A stretch of DNA of 64,000 nt from Pseudoalteromonas holothuriae (GTDB lineage: Bacteria; Pseudomonadota; Gammaproteobacteria; Enterobacterales; Alteromonadaceae). Under the pieces are notes generated by a model that saw nothing but the letters and a program-made list of their open reading frames with translations, did no database searches and was not told the DNA's origin. The position numbers and the translations under genes were made by a program. Positions 17,497-27,148 of this stretch are shown piece after piece. The stretch lies in assembly GCF_945859825.1 (NCBI RefSeq), contig NZ_CAMAPC010000006.1:175346-239345 (forward strand), read 5' to 3'. Numbering within the stretch: the first letter of the stretch is position 1; the number at the start of each line of letters is the position of its first letter.

Positions 17497-20256
17497 ATGA
17501 GCATAGAAATCACGCTCGCAAAGTTACAGCAGCAAGTAACAGAGCAAACCGACGAATGTGCCAAGTTGGTCACATCAATGCAAGACAGTTGGCAAGAAAT
17601 TGACCAAGTACATAATATTGCAAAACACAACCACCAAGCAGTACACGATTGGCAAACCAAAACCGGCCAAGTCACGTTAAAAGATTTAGACAATAAAGCC
17701 TATCAAGTTGATACGCTCGCAACGCTTATTAACGAAACCCAAAAAATAAACCCTCACCCAGAGGTAATGAGTAAAGCCCAGTTTGATGCTCTACGCCAAA
17801 TGCGCAAGCAACAATATGCGGGTTCAGGGTTTGTAGAGTGGGGTAAGCATTACTTACGTTCGGGCTATGCCTCTGAGCCGATAAATGAAGGATTGTTTTC
17901 AGTTAGTGCTGTTAGTTATGAAAATACACTGTCGTTGGGCATTTCTAACTCAATATACAGTGGGGGAAATTCACGAACGTTGGATGCAAGTGTTATTATT
18001 GATGGGGTGTCTCTAAATTTAACACAACATGTGATTAACAGCTATGGAACTGCGTTTCTAATAAAAATGCCTCCAGCCCCAGATGGCACGAAAACCTATG
18101 ACTCAGCAACTGGCACAGTCACTCAGCATAGCAGTGCAGAGGTAGCATTTGCGTCTGAGACTCAGACAAACAAGGTTATTACCTCGCGTAAAGATCTGGT
18201 GTTTTTAGAGTCATGGCATGAAATAATCGCTGATAAAGATGTGGTCTACCCACTGGGTAACGTGCAATACGGCGCTAGCAGCTATCAAGGTATTGCGCTA
18301 CTTAACAACCTTGTAGCACAAGGCTACTCAGCCTTTGGCGAGTGGGACACCAATACTAAAGGGTACGGCGTAAAGTGGTCTACGCTATCTGCCGCTAACC
18401 GGATCAAGTTTTTAAAAAATCCTGAGCACAATATTTATTACGACCCAGAAGCCAAAGCGTATATTCAAGTGCGGTATCGGGTGAGAGTGGTTGAGGGTAA
18501 GACTGATAGCTGGAGAGCTGTACAAGCTAACAACCCTCTTTTCGCTGCATCAATCTATTCTCCCGTTGAAAGGGTTATACCTCGTGGTGCACTGGTAAAT
18601 CCATATAAAGATCTTGGGAGAGCATCATTTTATTACTATGGAATTCATTCAAATAATGATCAAAGTAGTGAAATCGGAATGCTCAAATCGAGAACAACAA
18701 ATGCTAGTAATGTAATTGACGCTATCGGATTTGAAGGCAAGTGTTTTGCAATCCCAATTGCGCTCGTTCAGCGATTAAACCAAGGGGCTTATCATCCAGT
18801 TTACAATCCAATGGGTACAGGTAGAAGAAGGGTCCACGGCGGATACTATTACACGTGGTATCAAACTCACGACCAGCTTACAGAGATTAGTTCGGTGTAT
18901 GATTGTTTCGATAGTCAGGCGAATAATGGTGGAGGGAATAAAGGAGAACATGGTTTTTCATATATTGAGAATGGTGCGGTTTATTGTGGTCGTTCTGATC
19001 AGTACAAATATTACGATGCAATCTACGCAGGCCAAGTTGAAGATTTGCGCTTAAACGCAAATAAACTAGATGTAAACCAGCTACGTGAAGACACCATGCG
19101 CAAAGCGGTGGCCGGCACATTGCGTGGCAAGGAAAAGCTGCCCTTTACCCGAACTTATACTTATGTTAAATCAGGCGGCTTCTTTAACAACACAGGCTAC
19201 TGGTTAGGTGAAAATGGCTCGGCACATTTGAATACTGAGAATTTGATTGCAAAATTTGGGAAAAGGCCGAGCCCGGTTCCGGTAGTCTCCTCTCTAACTG
19301 GTTCGTACCACTGTGGCGCTGGATATATTTACCGTCATGATACTCAGCAGCTATTGCCAATTATTAACAAGTACTCTCCAGATGACTTGCTATATATTCG
19401 TACGGAGCAAGATGTACCGAATGGCACGCTACTGACTATGATATGGTCGTTTGATACACAACTAGAGATGCCCAGCGCTGAATTTGACTCACTCCCTTGG
19501 GTGGATATTATTGGTTCGCCCGACAACATTTCTCAGCTATTTCCAAATGGCGTGGTTGGCCAGTGGAACCCAAATCATATTCCTGATGGAACGGGGGCAC
19601 GTTTTGCTTTAAATAAAAAAGTAGTATCTGATAATAACGACGTGGCTATATTTTTTAATGGTGAAAAGTGGGAAAGCAATGAAAGGGCAATGAATCTCAT
19701 TCAGAAGAGCAACTCGGTTTCTCATCCAGTTATATTTGGGCAAGGCAATGTGGCTCTTTATTTCTACGAAACGAGCTCAGTTAGTACTGAACCTGCAAAT
19801 AACTCGAATGTGATTGGAGAGGTTGGTAATGTGTATGCATCATGCCACTCCTCTCAAGTGGAAGGAAGCAGACTGACCCATTCACTAACAGGGTTAATTG
19901 GCAAAGCGACAATTGATCCAGCTCAAGCATATATAGGTAGTGTTGATAGTTATCGAGTAAGATATAAAAAAATTGATTCTAGTCACAACTACAGCCCTAA
20001 ACACAAAAAAATAAATATACCTAAGCAAGGAAACGCATCTCCCTTGATTAAGTCGCTTTATTTGGTCACTGAAAAAAACGGCCTGTTATATCTTCAATTC
20101 AATGGTGCTGAACTAAAACACAATGGCACCGACTGGGGCGATGACCAAACCATTCCTATCATCAGTGGCGAAAACGTTAAAACCGATTTAAACGGCAACA
20201 CGGTAAAAGTGTTTTGCCATCACACACAACTTCCGCTGGGTATTGCCAGCCACTAA
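17497..20256 (+). CDS. Giant mosaic tail fibre 2
   Basis: 919 residues, ribosome site GAGGAAAGG. The N-terminal attachment domain and the C-terminal 40 residues are nearly identical to fibre 1. Internal constant blocks are shared too, including TSRKDLVFLESWHEIIADKD, YGVKWSTLSAANRIKFLKNP, and YYDAIYAGQVEDLRLNANKL near residue 510. Between them the sequences differ strongly, and the 120-residue domain of fibre 1 is missing. The region around WVDIIGSPDNISQLFPNGVV matches the orphan tip at 4881. It follows fibre 1 without its own collar gene, so it may share or compete for the same attachment site. Confidence 0.85.
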   Translation: MSIEITLAKLQQQVTEQTDECAKLVTSMQDSWQEIDQVHNIAKHNHQAVHDWQTKTGQVTLKDLDNKAYQVDTLATLINETQKINPHPEVMSKAQFDALRQMRKQQYAGSGFVEWGKHYLRSGYASEPINEGLFSVSAVSYENTLSLGISNSIYSGGNSRTLDASVIIDGVSLNLTQHVINSYGTAFLIKMPPAPDGTKTYDSATGTVTQHSSAEVAFASETQTNKVITSRKDLVFLESWHEIIADKDVVYPLGNVQYGASSYQGIALLNNLVAQGYSAFGEWDTNTKGYGVKWSTLSAANRIKFLKNPEHNIYYDPEAKAYIQVRYRVRVVEGKTDSWRAVQANNPLFAASIYSPVERVIPRGALVNPYKDLGRASFYYYGIHSNNDQSSEIGMLKSRTTNASNVIDAIGFEGKCFAIPIALVQRLNQGAYHPVYNPMGTGRRRVHGGYYYTWYQTHDQLTEISSVYDCFDSQANNGGGNKGEHGFSYIENGAVYCGRSDQYKYYDAIYAGQVEDLRLNANKLDVNQLREDTMRKAVAGTLRGKEKLPFTRTYTYVKSGGFFNNTGYWLGENGSAHLNTENLIAKFGKRPSPVPVVSSLTGSYHCGAGYIYRHDTQQLLPIINKYSPDDLLYIRTEQDVPNGTLLTMIWSFDTQLEMPSAEFDSLPWVDIIGSPDNISQLFPNGVVGQWNPNHIPDGTGARFALNKKVVSDNNDVAIFFNGEKWESNERAMNLIQKSNSVSHPVIFGQGNVALYFYETSSVSTEPANNSNVIGEVGNVYASCHSSQVEGSRLTHSLTGLIGKATIDPAQAYIGSVDSYRVRYKKIDSSHNYSPKHKKINIPKQGNASPLIKSLYLVTEKNGLLYLQFNGAELKHNGTDWGDDQTIPIISGENVKTDLNGNTVKVFCHHTQLPLGIASH

Positions 20257-20265
20257 GGACAAATA

Positions 20266-21057
20266 ATGCAACAAACGAACGAGCAGACTGCGCAAGCGGT
20301 CGAGTCAACTGTGTCTGACGAACAGGCAATAGCACAAACATCAAGCAATGAGGCGGAGTTTACACAACTCAACGAAGCTGCAATTAGCTACGATGACGTG
20401 CTAACTAAAATTGCGTTACGCCATGGGCAAGCGCAAGTAGAGCAAGCACTAAAAACCGCTATTGAGCAAGAGCAAGCGGCCCATGTGGCGGCATATCAGC
20501 AATGGGAACTGGAGGTGGTAGAAATTGAGGCGCAGCGCCAAGCGGCCTTAGCACATAATGCAAACCTTGATGATAACAGCGACCCGCAATTACGTGATCA
20601 GCAATTACCTGTACCAGAGCTACCCCAGCAACCTCAGATTGATATGTCTTTGCGCAGAGCCTGTTATCGCAAAGAGCATGTAGAGGTTGACTTAGCAATT
20701 ACGACTGAAGTGTCCCCTGCTCGCACAGAGTTTGACGATGACGCGCTGGTGGCACGTATTTACCCGCAAACTCAAGCCCATTCAGCTGAGCATATTGCAA
20801 CGGTACAACGTGCGCGTTTTAAGCAAACACGCAGTGCGCAACTGGCACAGCAAACGGTTACAGTTGATGAGTTTGAATTTGACGCTGATGAGCTGAGCCA
20901 GCAACGCATGGCGCGTGCCATTTTGGTAATGGATGAACAAGATACCACCACATGGATATTGGCTAACAATGCGGTGGTTGAGGTTACTAAAGCACAACTA
21001 TTTAGTGCCTGTAAACTTGCATCTGAGCAGCAAACAGCATTGTGGATCAGCGAATAA
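20266..21057 (+). CDS. Tail fibre assembly chaperone-like protein, DUF4376-type C-terminus
   Basis: 263 residues, 9 bp after fibre 2. The first 60 residues are Gln/Glu/Ala-rich and probably helical. The middle contains YQQWELEVVEIEAQ and a Pro/Gln-rich linker. The C-terminal 65 residues (EFEFDADELSQQRMARAILV ... WILANNAVVEVTKAQLFSAC) fit the DUF4376 pattern found in fibre assembly proteins. Being last in the module fits a chaperone that helps the large fibres trimerise. No membrane segment. Confidence 0.68.
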   Translation: MQQTNEQTAQAVESTVSDEQAIAQTSSNEAEFTQLNEAAISYDDVLTKIALRHGQAQVEQALKTAIEQEQAAHVAAYQQWELEVVEIEAQRQAALAHNANLDDNSDPQLRDQQLPVPELPQQPQIDMSLRRACYRKEHVEVDLAITTEVSPARTEFDDDALVARIYPQTQAHSAEHIATVQRARFKQTRSAQLAQQTVTVDEFEFDADELSQQRMARAILVMDEQDTTTWILANNAVVEVTKAQLFSACKLASEQQTALWISE

Positions 21058-21094
21058 GGTTGTAATACAAGCAACTTTTAAAGACCACCTCCGA

Positions 21095-21610
21095 GTCATT
21101 CTGACGAAGGTCAGAACCTACTGGTATTTAATACCGGGCTTAAACAAAGCAAGGTCCTGAAACAAGTTCAGGATGACTACTTGATGTCATTCTGACGAAG
21201 GTCAGAACCTTCTGGTATTTAATACCGAGCTAACACAAAGCGAGGTCCTGAAGCAAGTTCAGGATGACTACTTTATGTCATTCTGACGAAGGTCAGAACC
21301 TTCTGGTATTTAATACCGAGCTCACACAAAACAAGGTCCTGAAACAAGTTCAGGATGACTACTTTATGTCATTCTGACGAAGGTCAGAACCTTTTGGTAT
21401 TTAACCACCGAGCTCACATAAAGCAAGGTCCTGAAACAAGTTCAGGATGACGTGTATTTAAGCTTAGGGTGACGACTATGTGTCATTCTGACGAAGGTCA
21501 GAATCTTTTGGTATTTAACACCGAGCTTAAACAAAGCAAGGTCCTGAAACAAGTTCAGGATGATGCGTACTTAAGTTCAGGATGACGCGTACTTAAGTTC
21601 AGGATGACGG
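21095..21610. repeat. REP/REPIN-like array 2
   Basis: About five units of the same type and orientation as array 1, with TTCTGAC / GTCAGAA and CCTGAA / TTCAGG hairpins and a spacer ending TATTTAATACCGAGC. The array ends in three short near-copies of TTCAGGATGACGCGTACTTAAG. It fills most of the gap after module 3. Confidence 0.85.
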
Positions 21611-21645
21611 GTATTTAAGGTCAAAACCCTATCAGCGAATGGCAT

Positions 21646-21667
21646 GCCCCCTTAGTGGGCTTTTTAT
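21646..21667 (+). terminator. Weak hairpin plus T run upstream of module 4
   Basis: GCCC / GGGC around an imperfect loop followed by TTTTTAT, 39 bp before the GTG start at 21706. Confidence 0.4.
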
Positions 21668-21705
21668 GCTTGAACAATTAATATTTAACTTTAAAGGAGC
21701 ACAGG

Positions 21706-22188
21706 GTGGCTATATTAACCCGCGCAGGGCGTATCGAGCTTGCTAAAGCTGTTGAGCGCAAACCAATCTACTTAGCTTGGGGGCAGGGTGCCATAGAATG
21801 GGACTCACAACTTCCTCCAGAACCAAGCACCAGTACCGAACTTGCCAATACTTTAGGCTACCGCAAGGCAACCCGTGTGTTGTTTTGCGAGTCTGACGAT
21901 GAGGGCGAAATTCAAGTACCTAATGGGCGCTACAAAATAGTGAATTACCCCACACCTAATATTTACTGCCAATTTAACTACGACTTTGCAGATGGTTTAT
22001 CACAAACCATTAGAGAGTTGGGCTTGATGGTTGGCACCTTACCAAAGCCAGAGCTACCAGCGGGTAAATTGTACTTGCAACCACACGAAGTGGCTGACAA
22101 AGGCACTTTGATGTTACTTGAACATCGGCCTGCTATTTACCGCGACCAAGGGGTACGCGAGTCGTTTGAATTTGTAATTAGCTTCTAA
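21706..22188 (+). CDS. Phage structural protein, first gene of the DUF4815 module
   Basis: 160 residues, GTG start with AAAGGAG upstream. It opens MAILTRAGRIELAKAVERKP, then IYLAWGQGAIEWD, a style seen in baseplate or fibre-connector proteins of large myophages. The C-terminal half (YLQPHEVADKGTLMLLEHRP ... SFEFVISF) looks like a compact beta domain. Spacing of 9 bp to the DUF4815 gene supports one transcript. The exact role is unknown; it could be the adaptor fixing this module to the baseplate. Confidence 0.6.
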   Translation: MAILTRAGRIELAKAVERKPIYLAWGQGAIEWDSQLPPEPSTSTELANTLGYRKATRVLFCESDDEGEIQVPNGRYKIVNYPTPNIYCQFNYDFADGLSQTIRELGLMVGTLPKPELPAGKLYLQPHEVADKGTLMLLEHRPAIYRDQGVRESFEFVISF

Positions 22189-22197
22189 GGGAGCAGT

Positions 22198-24198
22198 ATG
22201 CAACCACATATTTATGAGCAAATAAAGGCGCAACACCCTGATTATTATCAGAGGTTTGACGCGAACAAACAATACCAACAGATTTTATTTCGTGCTGGCA
22301 AAGGCTTGCAAAGTCGAGAACTAAACGACGTTCAACAGCAAGTAAACCATCAAGTTAAAGGTGTGGCAGATGCACTACTCAAAGATGGTGATATTGTCTC
22401 TGGCGGTGGGGTTAAAGTAGAGAGCGGACAAGCTAGATTAGCTGCCGCATCGGTTTACCTTCGTGGTGCAGTGCGGCCAATACCAGAAACAACATTGGCA
22501 TTTAATAACACAGAAGACGCCCTTATTGGTGTGTTTTTAGATAGCACCGTAGTGACTGAACTTGAAGATGGTCAGTTACGCGACCCTGCGGGTGAAAACT
22601 CTCCTATGGTACATCATAACTTTGATGAACCCGGCGCGGCACGTTTGCAAGTAACGGGTCGTTGGGGAATGTTGGCGGGAGCACAAAATGCCAATACTGA
22701 ATTTTACCCCGTGTATCAAATAAACCAAGGGGTGTTAGCAGTCAAAGAAGCCCCACCACAGATTGATTCTATCACCACGGCTTTGGCGCGATATGATAGG
22801 GAGTCTAATGGTGGTCACTATGTGGTTGAGGGGTTAGGCCTGCACTACATTAAAACCGACAATGGCGAGCAGCATTTTAGTTTACAGTCGGGCAAAGCCC
22901 ATATTGGTGGTTTTGAGCTTAATTATGCCATGGCATTGCCTGTGACGTTTAAGTCAGAGCCTGATGTGCAGGTCATAAAAGCTGAAAAAGCGCCACTGCA
23001 AGTAGGTGATGATGCGAGCAAACCCATAAAGGTTGATTTTGCGCCACTAAAAAGTGTTGATAGGGTGAGTGTTGAAGTGCGCACCACCAGCACATTAACC
23101 CGTACCGCACAACTCAAAGACAGCTTTGCGCAAACCAGTGTGGTTAAAGTCGACAAAGTATATGTTGGCGATACTGTGTACGTGGATGGTGAAGATTACG
23201 ACTTTATCGACAACCACATTAGCTGGCGATTAGACAGCCAGCAAGAGCGCCCACCTGCGGGCAGCAGCTATCAAGTAACGTATGTGTATGCGCGAGTAGT
23301 TAATGTATCGCATACGCAAACACATTACCAAATTGATACCGCATTTTTAGCGCCGGGCGATACCATTTTAAGTGATGAAATTGAAGCTGATTATCAGCGC
23401 TTAAACCCGCGTATTGATTTGTTTGTGCTCAACAAGCAAGGCGAAGTAAAGCGCATAAAAGGCACGTCGGCTTTGGAGTCTCCATTGCCACCGGCAGCCC
23501 CAGAGCAGCACTTGCCTTTGGCTTATGTGTACCAGCAATGGGGCGACTCTGTACCGCGTATTGAGTCGGTGGCTATTCAAGCCGTGAGCATGCTGGACTT
23601 ACAAAATATGCAGCATCAAATACGCGATTTATATCAGTTGCTTGCGATAGAGCGGCTACGCAATGATGCAAACACACAGGAACCGGCCAGCAAGTATGGG
23701 GTATTTGTAGACCCATTTTTAGATGATGACTTGCGCGATCAGGGGCTTGAGCAAAATGCAGCCATTATTGACGGTGAGCTAACTTTGCCTGTTAACCCCA
23801 CAGTGATGGCGCTTGATTCAGAGCAAACGCAATTACTACCTTATGTGCTTGACGATGTGCTTATTCAGCCAAAACGTACTGGCGCTATGAAGGTAAACCC
23901 TTATCAAGCCTTTGAACCTGTGCCTGCACAGGTAACACTCACGCCGAATGTTGACCATTGGACAGAAACCAGGCAGCGTTGGAGTAGCCCAATTACACGG
24001 CGCTTTAATCGCGGCAGTGGCCTTGTACAGCGCATAGTAACGACAGTGGCAACACAGCGAGTAGGCGTACAAACCCAGCAAGCAGAGTTTTTACGCTCAC
24101 AAACCGTGCATTTTAATATTACAGGGTTTGGCCCAGAAGAAGAGCTTGAGCGGGTTGTATTTGACGGTATTGAGCTAACAGCACAGGAGGCATCATGA
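22198..24198 (+). CDS. DUF4815-domain tail protein
   Basis: 666 residues, ribosome site GGGAG. The N-terminus YYQRFDANKQYQQILFRAGK followed by GLQSRELNDVQQQVNHQVKG is the typical DUF4815 opening (ball-shaped FDxxKxYxxILFRPGxxLQxRELxxLQ). Then come GDIVSGGGVKVESGQARLAA and several beta-rich segments. Such proteins form baseplate-fibre assemblies in T4-like and jumbo phages and are not part of classical P2 tails. Its stop overlaps the next start (ATGATC) by 4 bp, so the two are translationally coupled. Confidence 0.82.
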   Translation: MQPHIYEQIKAQHPDYYQRFDANKQYQQILFRAGKGLQSRELNDVQQQVNHQVKGVADALLKDGDIVSGGGVKVESGQARLAAASVYLRGAVRPIPETTLAFNNTEDALIGVFLDSTVVTELEDGQLRDPAGENSPMVHHNFDEPGAARLQVTGRWGMLAGAQNANTEFYPVYQINQGVLAVKEAPPQIDSITTALARYDRESNGGHYVVEGLGLHYIKTDNGEQHFSLQSGKAHIGGFELNYAMALPVTFKSEPDVQVIKAEKAPLQVGDDASKPIKVDFAPLKSVDRVSVEVRTTSTLTRTAQLKDSFAQTSVVKVDKVYVGDTVYVDGEDYDFIDNHISWRLDSQQERPPAGSSYQVTYVYARVVNVSHTQTHYQIDTAFLAPGDTILSDEIEADYQRLNPRIDLFVLNKQGEVKRIKGTSALESPLPPAAPEQHLPLAYVYQQWGDSVPRIESVAIQAVSMLDLQNMQHQIRDLYQLLAIERLRNDANTQEPASKYGVFVDPFLDDDLRDQGLEQNAAIIDGELTLPVNPTVMALDSEQTQLLPYVLDDVLIQPKRTGAMKVNPYQAFEPVPAQVTLTPNVDHWTETRQRWSSPITRRFNRGSGLVQRIVTTVATQRVGVQTQQAEFLRSQTVHFNITGFGPEEELERVVFDGIELTAQEAS

Positions 24199-25433
24199 TC
24201 AAAGCAAATGCAAGCGGAGAGCTAACCGGTAAATTTACGATTCCAGCCAGTGATGACATCGCCATTCCTGCTGGTGTAAAAACGGTGGTATTTGAAGGCA
24301 AAGGTGAAAATGGCTCACGCGGGTTTGCCACTTACACGGGTAGCGGGCAAATTCGCACCGAAACATTAGCACAAGTAACCACCATTACTACTGAGCGCTT
24401 TGATCCATTGGCACAAACGTTTACCTTGCAACAAAGCCGATTTATTGCCGCTGTCGAGCTGTATTTTACCGCTAAAGGGGCTGAGTCTGTACAGGTACAA
24501 ATACGTGAAGTGGTACAGGGTATACCCACACAAACGGTATTGGCACAAAGTCGTATGCAAAGTGATGACATTTCACTTAGTGATGCCACTTTGTTTGAAT
24601 TTACCCCGGTATTTTTACAAGCTGGACAAGAGTACGCCATTGTGGTGCTAACTGATGGTGCGGATCATGAAGTAGCCATTGCTGAACTGGGTGAGTTTGA
24701 CCAACAGCACGGTTGGGTAACTAGCCAGCCTTATCAAGTTGGCGTGTTGTTATCATCAAGCAATGCCAGCACGTGGACGCCACATCAAAACAAAGATTTA
24801 ACCTTTAAGTTAAAAGCAGCCAAGTTTACGCAAAATACTCAGAGTGTTGAGTTAGGTAGTGTGGCAGCACACAGTGTGAGTGACTTAATGGCGCTTGCGG
24901 TTGTACAGCGCCCAAGCTCACAAACTGATGTTGATTTTACATTTAAAGTGGCAGGTAGCAATGAGGTACTGGCAACAGTGCAAGAGTGGTCGCCACGCCA
25001 ACTTAGACAAAAACTCAATGATACAACCATTAATGTTACTGCTAATTTGACCGGCAGTGAGCTTTTAAGCCCCGTACTGTTTGCGGGCAGTCAATGTGCA
25101 TTAGGGGAGGTTGAGCAAAACGCCCAATATATTACTCGTGAGATCACCTGTCATAGTACGGGTCAATTTACAGTGAGCTTTGATGCGGTACTTGAAGGGA
25201 CTGCGTCGATTGAGGTGTATTTACTCGACGCTGAGCACAGTACAGCCGTTGCACTAAGCCGCTCAACCATTAATGACGATGGCTGGAAACAGCTTGATTA
25301 CATTCATACTTTTGCAGGGCAAACCACTACGCCAGATCAAAACTTGTTAAAGCGCGTGCGGCTTAAATTGGTTTTAAACGGTAATGAGGCGAGCCGGCCA
25401 AGAGTTAAAAATCTACGTGCATTTTCAACTTAA
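24195..25433 (+). CDS. Tail structural protein, partner of the DUF4815 protein
   Basis: 412 residues. Conserved pattern: DPLAQTFTLQQSRFIAAVEL, then YFTAKG..VQVQIREVVQGIPTQTV, FEFTPVFLQAGQEYAIVVLT and GVLLSSSNASTWTPHQNKDL TFKLKAAKF. This set accompanies DUF4815 in large myophages. The C-terminal half is beta-rich and carries VSFDAVLEGTASIEVYLLDA. It probably makes a sleeve or arm linking the baseplate to the tip encoded at 25758. The function name is by association. Confidence 0.72.
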   Translation: MIKANASGELTGKFTIPASDDIAIPAGVKTVVFEGKGENGSRGFATYTGSGQIRTETLAQVTTITTERFDPLAQTFTLQQSRFIAAVELYFTAKGAESVQVQIREVVQGIPTQTVLAQSRMQSDDISLSDATLFEFTPVFLQAGQEYAIVVLTDGADHEVAIAELGEFDQQHGWVTSQPYQVGVLLSSSNASTWTPHQNKDLTFKLKAAKFTQNTQSVELGSVAAHSVSDLMALAVVQRPSSQTDVDFTFKVAGSNEVLATVQEWSPRQLRQKLNDTTINVTANLTGSELLSPVLFAGSQCALGEVEQNAQYITREITCHSTGQFTVSFDAVLEGTASIEVYLLDAEHSTAVALSRSTINDDGWKQLDYIHTFAGQTTTPDQNLLKRVRLKLVLNGNEASRPRVKNLRAFST

Positions 25434-25442
25434 GGAGCGAAT

Positions 25443-25748
25443 ATGACCGTCGAAATTAATACCCCTCACCGCGACTACCCACTACCACACCAAAACAATC
25501 TACTGGAACAAGACGTACTACGGCTTATTCAAGCACTTACGCAAATTGATGTGGATGTTGAAGCGCAACAGCAGGGTCAAGCTTTATTGCAACAAGCACT
25601 TGAGCAAGTTGCGCAAGTTGCGCAAGGTAGTGACGCAAAGCTGGAAGAATTAAAAAGTCTTTTAAATCAGCGGCAAGTAGCCCATCAAGAACTTCATCGT
25701 AAGCAAAAAATTAATCACCTACTTGGTGAATCACTCTACCCACTTTAA
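25443..25748 (+). CDS. Small coiled-coil tail protein
   Basis: 101 residues, ribosome site AAGGAG. The N-terminus RDYPLPHQNNLLEQDVLRLI resembles the opening of several fibre proteins that attach to phage baseplates. The rest is almost entirely helical, with a Gln-rich heptad region (ALLQQALEQVAQVAQGSDAK). Likely a connector or trimeric coiled coil between the 24195 protein and the tip encoded next. Confidence 0.55.
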   Translation: MTVEINTPHRDYPLPHQNNLLEQDVLRLIQALTQIDVDVEAQQQGQALLQQALEQVAQVAQGSDAKLEELKSLLNQRQVAHQELHRKQKINHLLGESLYPL

Positions 25749-25757
25749 GAGGACATT

Positions 25758-27137
25758 ATGGCAACTATCAACAATGCCGTGCAAGAAATGGTCGACCATC
25801 TGGTTACCAAAATGCGCAGTAATCAAAAACTCAGCGCAGAAGAACAAACTTTAGTCAGTAACGCTATTCAAAAGCTCTCTAGCAGCGCAGATTTAGAAGC
25901 TGCGATTGTGGCGATTGCGCAAGAGCATTTGGGTGAGGCGACAGGGCATATCAATAATGCCAGTGATTTGGTTAAAGAGCTACAAGCAGACTTATTAGCG
26001 CAATCAAGCAATTTATCACTGTTACCAGAGCTTGAGACAAAGTTTAATGAGATCACAGAAAACCTAGTAACAAATGTTGAGGGAAAACTTGATGAATTAC
26101 CTACAAGGCTAAGTGAACCTCAGCGTAAACTTGGCGAGATGCATTTTGTACTTGATTACTATGATAATACAGCTGCATTACTTAAGGATATAAATCAGAA
26201 TTATGGTGCATACAATGCGATTAGCTTAGTGAATTACGATACAGGTACATTTCATTTGTATTATGATGGGGGATCAGAAACCAACGCGAATAACCCCGCA
26301 GTCATTTTAGAAATGGACCCTCAAGGAGCTGTGAAACAGTCTCCGCGTGCAACTTCTTTATCTAGTTCAAATAATGCCAATTACATTGGTTTTTTTGTCA
26401 ATACAGATAAGCAAACGCATTTGTTTACTTATCAAAATGACACAAAGTTACTCTCGCTTTACAAGCAAAATGAGTTAAATGTGTTATCGAGTCATAATGT
26501 TGATTACTTCAGAGTGTATCAATCACCGCAAACAAAAGAGTTGTATATCGTTGACTCAGAGCTACTGCATGTGTTTGATGGCTTAGCGTGGCTAAAAAAG
26601 CTCGACCAAACTTTTGGTAGTGAAAGTGAGTTCGTGGAATGGGCGGCACAAAATAACTTGGTGGCGCTAAATGATTTAGTGATTGAGCCAAACCCAACTA
26701 GTAGTAGTAATATGAACACTTCTACAGGTTATGGTACTAGTTTAGCTTATCTGGAAGTAAAGCGCCCACCAGTCCTTCTTGATTTAAGTTATCAAAATAG
26801 CACATACAAGACTTTGGATTCGATCCCGACTCAAAAATTGGCTCGCAATAGAATGAGTTCACATTTCGGCAGGACAGATAATTTATTATTTACAAGAAGC
26901 TTTAAAAGCAGAGTCCATCTCCCTGATACTGAGTTACCAATCAAAGCAATAATTGAAAGTGTAACTCCTAATAATAATAATAACTCTGGACACGGTAATT
27001 ATGACGCTCAGTTTTATCCACAGATGGTAGGGTTTTCTCCGATACATCGAGCAATGATTATATTTCAGCGGGTTCGGTTTTATTACAGTGGTAGTAGCAT
27101 TGTTAACACTGGGCTTTACCGTGTTTATTACGCATAA
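25758..27137 (+). CDS. Putative tail fibre or tip protein, paralogue of the 2581 protein
   Basis: 459 residues, ribosome site AGAGGA. Residues 1-100 (NAVQEMVDHLVTKMRSNQKL ... AAIVAIAQEHLGEATGHINN) are the same helical domain as in the 2581 protein. The distal part differs apart from short stretches near LYYDGGSE and around FDGLAWLKK. A poly-Asn run (SVTPNNNNNSG) lies near residue 410. The same helical domain at two module ends indicates a shared docking mode with alternative heads. Confidence 0.7.
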   Translation: MATINNAVQEMVDHLVTKMRSNQKLSAEEQTLVSNAIQKLSSSADLEAAIVAIAQEHLGEATGHINNASDLVKELQADLLAQSSNLSLLPELETKFNEITENLVTNVEGKLDELPTRLSEPQRKLGEMHFVLDYYDNTAALLKDINQNYGAYNAISLVNYDTGTFHLYYDGGSETNANNPAVILEMDPQGAVKQSPRATSLSSSNNANYIGFFVNTDKQTHLFTYQNDTKLLSLYKQNELNVLSSHNVDYFRVYQSPQTKELYIVDSELLHVFDGLAWLKKLDQTFGSESEFVEWAAQNNLVALNDLVIEPNPTSSSNMNTSTGYGTSLAYLEVKRPPVLLDLSYQNSTYKTLDSIPTQKLARNRMSSHFGRTDNLLFTRSFKSRVHLPDTELPIKAIIESVTPNNNNNSGHGNYDAQFYPQMVGFSPIHRAMIIFQRVRFYYSGSSIVNTGLYRVYYA

Positions 27138-27148
27138 GGAGGGAATAT

